Shown here: positions 6,330 to 9,697 of the stretch, piece by piece
Layout of the letters: the number at the start of each line of letters is the position of its first letter
Position numbering within the stretch: position 1 is the first letter of the stretch
Assembly: GCA_005777205.1 (NCBI GenBank)
Contig: SXNB01000073.1
Location: 1 to 9,697 of the forward strand
Length of the DNA: 9,697 nt
Direction of reading: 5' to 3'
Origin: Burkholderiales bacterium
GTDB lineage: Bacteria; Pseudomonadota; Gammaproteobacteria; Burkholderiales; SG8-39
Program-made: the position numbers and the translations under genes
The notes under the pieces: model-generated
The model's database searches: none
Seen by the model: the letters and a program-made list of their open reading frames with translations, nothing else
Told to the model about the DNA's origin: nothing

Positions 6330-6333
6330 TCAA

Positions 6334-7932
6334 TTATGCGCGCTTGCCGGCGATCAGGTCGGCGGCTTTTTCGGCGATGGCGATCACCGCGGCGTTGGTG
6401 TTGCCCGAAACCACCGCCGGCATTACCGAGGCATCCACCACCCGCAAACCGCCGAGATCTTTCACCCGCAATTGCGAGTCCACGACCGCATCCGCCCCGG
6501 CCCCCATCTTAGCGGTGCAGGTCGGGTGGTAGATCGTGGTGCCCGTGTCGCGAAAGTAGCCGAGCCACTCGCCGTCTGACTGCACCTGCGGTCCGGGCAC
6601 GTGCTCCGAGGCGATGTAGGGCTTCATCGCCGGCTGTTCCAGGATGCGGCGCAGCAGCCGCATGCCGTCGAGCATGGTGCGGCGGTCGAACTCCGTGTCC
6701 AGGTAGTTGTAGCGGATCGCCGGCGCCTCACGCGGATCAGCCGAACGAATGCGGACGTAGCCGCGCGAGGTCGGCCGCAGCTGGCAGATTGACGCGGTGA
6801 AACCGGAAAACGGGTGCAGCTTCTCGCCCATGCGGTCCAGGCTGAAGGTGAGGAAATGCGTCTGCACGTCGGGGCGCTTCAACTCGGGCCGCGTGCGCCA
6901 GAAGCCGCCGGCATAGCCGGCGCTGAACGACAGCGGGCCTTTTTTGAAAAACGCGTAGCGCAGCCCCATGCGCGCCATGCGCCACAGGCTCTGCAGATCG
7001 TCGTTGACGGTAATCGGCCTCGTACACTTCAGCACGATGCGCGCCTGGAAATGGTCCTGCAGGTGATCGCCGACATGAGGCTGATCGAGCACCACCGGGA
7101 TGCCGTGCTCGCCTAGCAGCGCTGCCGGCCCAACCCCGGAAAGCTGTAGCAGTTGTGGCGTGTTGATGGCGCCCGCCGAGAGCAGGACTTCGCGTGCCGC
7201 CCGCGCCGTGCGTTTCTCACCACCGACCAGGTACTCGACGCCCACTGCCTTGCGCCCCTCGAACAGGACCCGGGAGCTGAGCGCCTCAGTGAGCACCGTG
7301 AGGTTCAGGCGCTTTTCCGCCGGACGCAGGTAGCCCACCGCGGTGGAACAGCGGCGCCCGTTCCGCGTCGTCAGCTGCTGGTAGCCGCCGCCTTCCTGCC
7401 GTTCGCCGTTGAAGTCCGGGTTGCGCGGGTGCCCGGCTTGCACCGCGGCCTCGATGAAGGCGTCGCACAGTTCGTGCGGCTCGCTCTGGTCGGACACCGA
7501 TAGCGGCCCGCCTTTGCCGTGCAACGGATCGCCGCGCAACGCGGCGCCCGACTGATCCTCGGACTTCCGGAAGTAGGGCAGCAGCTCGCCGTGCGACCAA
7601 CCCGGCGTTTCCCAGTCGTCGAAGTCCTCCGCCTGCCCACGGGTGTAGACCAGCCCGTTGATGGAGGAGGACCCGCCCAGCACCTTGCCGCGTGGGGTGA
7701 AGATCTTCCGGCCATTCAGGTGTGGCTCGGGCTCGGAGTAGTAGCTCCAGTTGACCGAGGGTTTCTTGAACAGCTTGCCGTAGCCCAGCGGAATGTGGAT
7801 CCACGGATCCGTGTCGCGCGGCCCGGCCTCGAGCACCAGCACCCTGGAGCGGCCGTCCTCGGTAAGGCGGTTGGCGAGCACGCAACCTGCCGAGCCAGCG
7901 CCAACAATGATGTAGTCGAAGCTTGCGTCCAT
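6334..7932 (-). CDS. GMC family FAD-dependent alcohol/choline dehydrogenase-like oxidoreductase
   Basis: This 532-residue protein is of standard length for bacterial GMC enzymes (choline dehydrogenase and AlkJ-like alcohol dehydrogenases), which oxidise an alcohol with FAD and usually pass electrons to the respiratory chain. It has the N-terminal dinucleotide fold YIIVGAGSAGCVLANRL (7-23), E35 after the second strand, GMC signature 1 around GKVLGGSSSINGLVY (82-96), signature 2 GAINTPQLLQLSGVG (254-268), the catalytic His469 in YHPTCTAKMG (468-477), and VVDASVMPAVVSGNTNAAV (498-516) with Asn511 at the second active-site position. There is no signal peptide. The frame runs on upstream to 8553, but that part is only the SDR gene in another frame. 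ATG 7932 begins the FAD fold directly and lies 8 nt after the SDR stop, so it is the third gene of an operon. The substrate is unknown; betaine synthesis is less likely because no betaine-aldehyde dehydrogenase is adjacent. Confidence 0.92.
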   Translation of the reverse strand: MDASFDYIIVGAGSAGCVLANRLTEDGRSRVLVLEAGPRDTDPWIHIPLGYGKLFKKPSVNWSYYSEPEPHLNGRKIFTPRGKVLGGSSSINGLVYTRGQAEDFDDWETPGWSHGELLPYFRKSEDQSGAALRGDPLHGKGGPLSVSDQSEPHELCDAFIEAAVQAGHPRNPDFNGERQEGGGYQQLTTRNGRRCSTAVGYLRPAEKRLNLTVLTEALSSRVLFEGRKAVGVEYLVGGEKRTARAAREVLLSAGAINTPQLLQLSGVGPAALLGEHGIPVVLDQPHVGDHLQDHFQARIVLKCTRPITVNDDLQSLWRMARMGLRYAFFKKGPLSFSAGYAGGFWRTRPELKRPDVQTHFLTFSLDRMGEKLHPFSGFTASICQLRPTSRGYVRIRSADPREAPAIRYNYLDTEFDRRTMLDGMRLLRRILEQPAMKPYIASEHVPGPQVQSDGEWLGYFRDTGTTIYHPTCTAKMGAGADAVVDSQLRVKDLGGLRVVDASVMPAVVSGNTNAAVIAIAEKAADLIAGKRA

Positions 7933-7940
7933 GGTCGCGC

Positions 7941-8696
7941 TCAACGGGGCGGCGTGATGTGCATGCCGCCATCGACATAGAGGGTCTCGCCCGTGACCTG
8001 GCGCGCGCCCTCGACCAGCCAGACGACGGTGTCGGCGACATCCTCGGGCGTGGCGAAGTCCTGCAGCGGCACCATCGCGGCGTATCGCGCCGCTGCCTTG
8101 TCCGAGCCTTCCTTGCCGAGCGCATTGTGCTGCCAGGGCGTGTCCACGTAGCCCGGGCAGACGGCATTGACGCGCACCTCCGGGCCGAGCACGCGCGCGA
8201 GGGAAAACGTCATCGAGTTGAGCGCCGCCTTGGAGGCCGCATACGCGATGGACGATCCGGTGCCCAGCTTCGCGGCCACCGACGAGACATTCACCACCGT
8301 GCCTTTCTGCGCCTTGAGCGCGGCGGCGCAGGCGCGCGTCATCTGGAACGGGCCCACGACATTCAGCCGGTAAATGCGCAGGAAATCGTCGGCCGAAAGA
8401 CCTTCCAGGTCGCCGTGCTTGACGAACTTGGTGGTGCCGGCGTTGTTCACGAGGGCGTCGATGCGGCCCCACTTGGCCAACGCCGCCTGCGCCAGCCTGC
8501 GGCAATGCGCATCGTCGCCGACGTCGGCCTGGACCACGAGCGCGCCGGTGCATTTCGCGGCCACCGTCTTTGCCTCGGCTTCGCTTTTCGAGTAATTGAC
8601 CAGCACCGACCAGCCGCGGCGCGACAACTCGATCGCGGTAGCCGCACCGATGCCGGATGCCGATCCTGTGATGATCGCGACTTTGCTCATACTCAT
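7941..8696 (-). CDS. Short-chain dehydrogenase/reductase (classical SDR)
   Basis: This 251-residue classical SDR has the cofactor motif TGSASGIG (10-17), NNAG (84-87), the active-site Asn112, the catalytic Ser in NVSS (136-139) and YxxxK as Tyr152/Lys156. PGYVDTPW (181-188) follows and the C-terminus has the usual YVDGGMH (240-246). The stretch VNYSKSEAE after the second strand, with a basic residue and no acidic one, hints at NADP(H) but is not decisive. The start is ATG 8696, which overlaps the cyclase stop as ATGA. ATG 8690 (two codons later) is an alternative. The longer frame to 8855 merely crosses the cyclase gene. It probably interconverts an alcohol and a carbonyl in the same pathway as the GMC enzyme 8 nt downstream. 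FabG-like proteins of fatty-acid synthesis have similar sequences, but the operon argues for a catabolic role. Confidence 0.92.
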   Translation of the reverse strand: MSMSKVAIITGSASGIGAATAIELSRRGWSVLVNYSKSEAEAKTVAAKCTGALVVQADVGDDAHCRRLAQAALAKWGRIDALVNNAGTTKFVKHGDLEGLSADDFLRIYRLNVVGPFQMTRACAAALKAQKGTVVNVSSVAAKLGTGSSIAYAASKAALNSMTFSLARVLGPEVRVNAVCPGYVDTPWQHNALGKEGSDKAAARYAAMVPLQDFATPEDVADTVVWLVEGARQVTGETLYVDGGMHITPPR

Positions 8697-9697
8697 ACGG
8701 TAGCCACCGGGGTTGCGGGTGAACCTACGGCGCCCGGCAGCCGCAGCGGCGGGGCGGTGAGGAGGAAGCGGCTGCGCTGGTGAACGCGCAGCCATGCGGC
8801 GAGCGGGGTGAAGTACCACAGCTCGCCCAGGTGGATGCCGTTCTTGAACAGGCAATGCTCGTGCAGAGGCAGGGCGGCGTGCGAGGTCGCCTTCCAGGGT
8901 GTCATGGAGAACAGCTCAACCGCGTAGTTGTCGGCGGCGAGCACTGCGAGCCCCGAATCGGTCACCCACTGCAGCAGCCGGTCATCCTTGCCGTCCAGAC
9001 CGGTGCAGGTGTTGTACAACAGCTCCGGCGACGGGTTCTTCTTCAGTTCCAGCAGCAATTCGGCGAAGCCGGTATGCAGGCAGACGATGTCGCCGCGCTC
9101 GACCTCGACCCGGTCGGCTTCCATCACCCGCATCAGGTCGTCGTAGCCCACCGCGTGGCGCTTGCGGCCGAAATGCGCATGCAGGTCGATCATCACGCCC
9201 CGGCCCTGTGCGCCGTGCTCGGCGAGGTTCTGGATACCAAGCGCGGCAGCGCGCGAGCCCTCGTAGCGGTTCCAGGACTCGGCCCCCGGGTTCTCCGGCG
9301 CCGGGACGATGTCCTTCCCAACGCGAAAGCCGTTGTAGAACACCGGCTCCGGTATGCCATCGCCGTCGGCGTCGAACACGCTGCCCACGTGCGCAAACGA
9401 ATCCCATTGCGTCGAGTACTGCAGCGTGAGCAACACGACGTCGTCGCAAAACACGTCGGTATGCAGCGGCTCGTCCAGGCGCCCCTCGTAGGCGAAGTTC
9501 TGCCGGCCGTTGCGCGCGGTGGCGGCGAGGCGCGGCGGGTGGCGCCGCGGGTTGAGCACATTGCCGCCCGGGTAGTCGAGCGGTAGCGAGAGCACGAAGG
9601 TTAGCCCCTCCGTCACCTCGCGGATGCCCTGCAGCACCTTCTCCTTGGTGACCCAGTTCATGCGGCCACGCTGGTCGTCCGCGCCGAACTCGCCCCA
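8693..9697 (-). CDS. Cyclase family protein (putative metal-dependent hydrolase), 5' end off window
   Basis: The frame is open to the right edge: 334 residues before a TGA at 8693. The codons before the first in-window ATG (9661) read WGEFGADDQRGR. This matches the usual N-terminus of the cyclase family (W-G-x-x-D-D-Q-x-G-x-x-N), so the true start lies beyond 9697. The family (kynurenine formamidase-like, PF04199) contains Mn/Zn hydrolases acting on amides and lactones. Here WDSFAHVGSVFD (fragment 98-109, His103) corresponds to the first metal site. RGVMIDLHAHFG (166-177) and YDDLMRVMEADRVEVERGDIVCLHTGF (185-211) form the core. ADNYAVE (255-261) and LHEHCLFKNGIHLGELWYF (278-296) are conserved tail motifs. 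It is the first visible gene of the cyclase-SDR-GMC operon, overlapping the SDR start as ATGA. The substrate is unknown; hydrolysis of a lactone or amide made in the same pathway is a reasonable inference. Confidence 0.88.
   Translation of the reverse strand, partial: WGEFGADDQRGRMNWVTKEKVLQGIREVTEGLTFVLSLPLDYPGGNVLNPRRHPPRLAATARNGRQNFAYEGRLDEPLHTDVFCDDVVLLTLQYSTQWDSFAHVGSVFDADGDGIPEPVFYNGFRVGKDIVPAPENPGAESWNRYEGSRAAALGIQNLAEHGAQGRGVMIDLHAHFGRKRHAVGYDDLMRVMEADRVEVERGDIVCLHTGFAELLLELKKNPSPELLYNTCTGLDGKDDRLLQWVTDSGLAVLAADNYAVELFSMTPWKATSHAALPLHEHCLFKNGIHLGELWYFTPLAAWLRVHQRSRFLLTAPPLRLPGAVGSPATPVATV

Noticed and set aside
6328..6333. TTGACC just after the GMC stop on the minus strand as a -35 box
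   Set aside because: No acceptable -10 box lies 16-18 nt downstream, and the sequence overlaps the 8-bp hairpin.
7933..8553. N-terminal extension of the GMC frame making a 739-residue protein
   Set aside because: The extra 207 codons are the SDR gene read in another frame. The FAD fold begins at ATG 7932 and the total of 532 residues fits the family.
7923..8783. Plus-strand open frame of 286 codons opposite the GMC and SDR genes
   Set aside because: Antisense to genes with complete catalytic motifs; the product shows no motif of its own.

Overview
The window is GC-rich bacterial DNA with short intergenic gaps, overlapping start/stop codons and strong GC bias at third codon positions. The latter produces long spurious antisense reading frames. 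The protein families (GMC dehydrogenase, FAD/Fe-S fusion oxidoreductase, metal-dependent cyclase, class I nitronate monooxygenase, NIPSNAP and ABM small proteins) and an M48-peptidase-like C-terminal segment ending in a DCPLPPLL motif suggest a betaproteobacterium, probably Burkholderiales or a relative. This placement is inferred from protein flavour only. No rRNA, tRNA, CRISPR array, transposase or phage gene was seen.

Left part (1-2959): a secreted or periplasmic ankyrin-repeat protein on the minus strand runs off the left edge. A 366-nt stretch without a convincing gene follows. Next come a NIPSNAP-family protein (+) and, converging on it, an antibiotic-biosynthesis-monooxygenase (ABM)-fold protein (-). 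Divergent from the ABM gene is a probable two-gene plus-strand unit: a YkvA/DUF1232 membrane protein and an NAD(P)H- or O2-linked nitronate monooxygenase.

Middle part (2956-6194, minus strand): a 123-residue protein resembling the TerB-like C-terminal tail of M48 peptidases is joined by a GTGA start/stop overlap to a 956-residue flavin/Fe-S dehydrogenase. That enzyme fuses a GlcD-like FAD half to a GlcF-like Fe-S/CCG half and probably oxidises a D-2-hydroxyacid. Its stop codon overlaps the nitronate monooxygenase stop within one CTAG.

Right part (6334-9697, minus strand): a tight three-gene unit of a cyclase-family hydrolase (5' end beyond the window), an SDR dehydrogenase (ATGA overlap) and a GMC flavoprotein dehydrogenase (8-nt gap). 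Two hairpins at 6261-6276 and 6310-6329 separate this unit from the middle one. The layout looks like a catabolic operon for an alcohol or hydroxy-compound, but the sequence does not identify the substrate. I do not see a clearly new defence or mobile system. The most unusual items are the orphan TerB-like protein coupled to the FAD/Fe-S enzyme and the cyclase-SDR-GMC module of unknown substrate.
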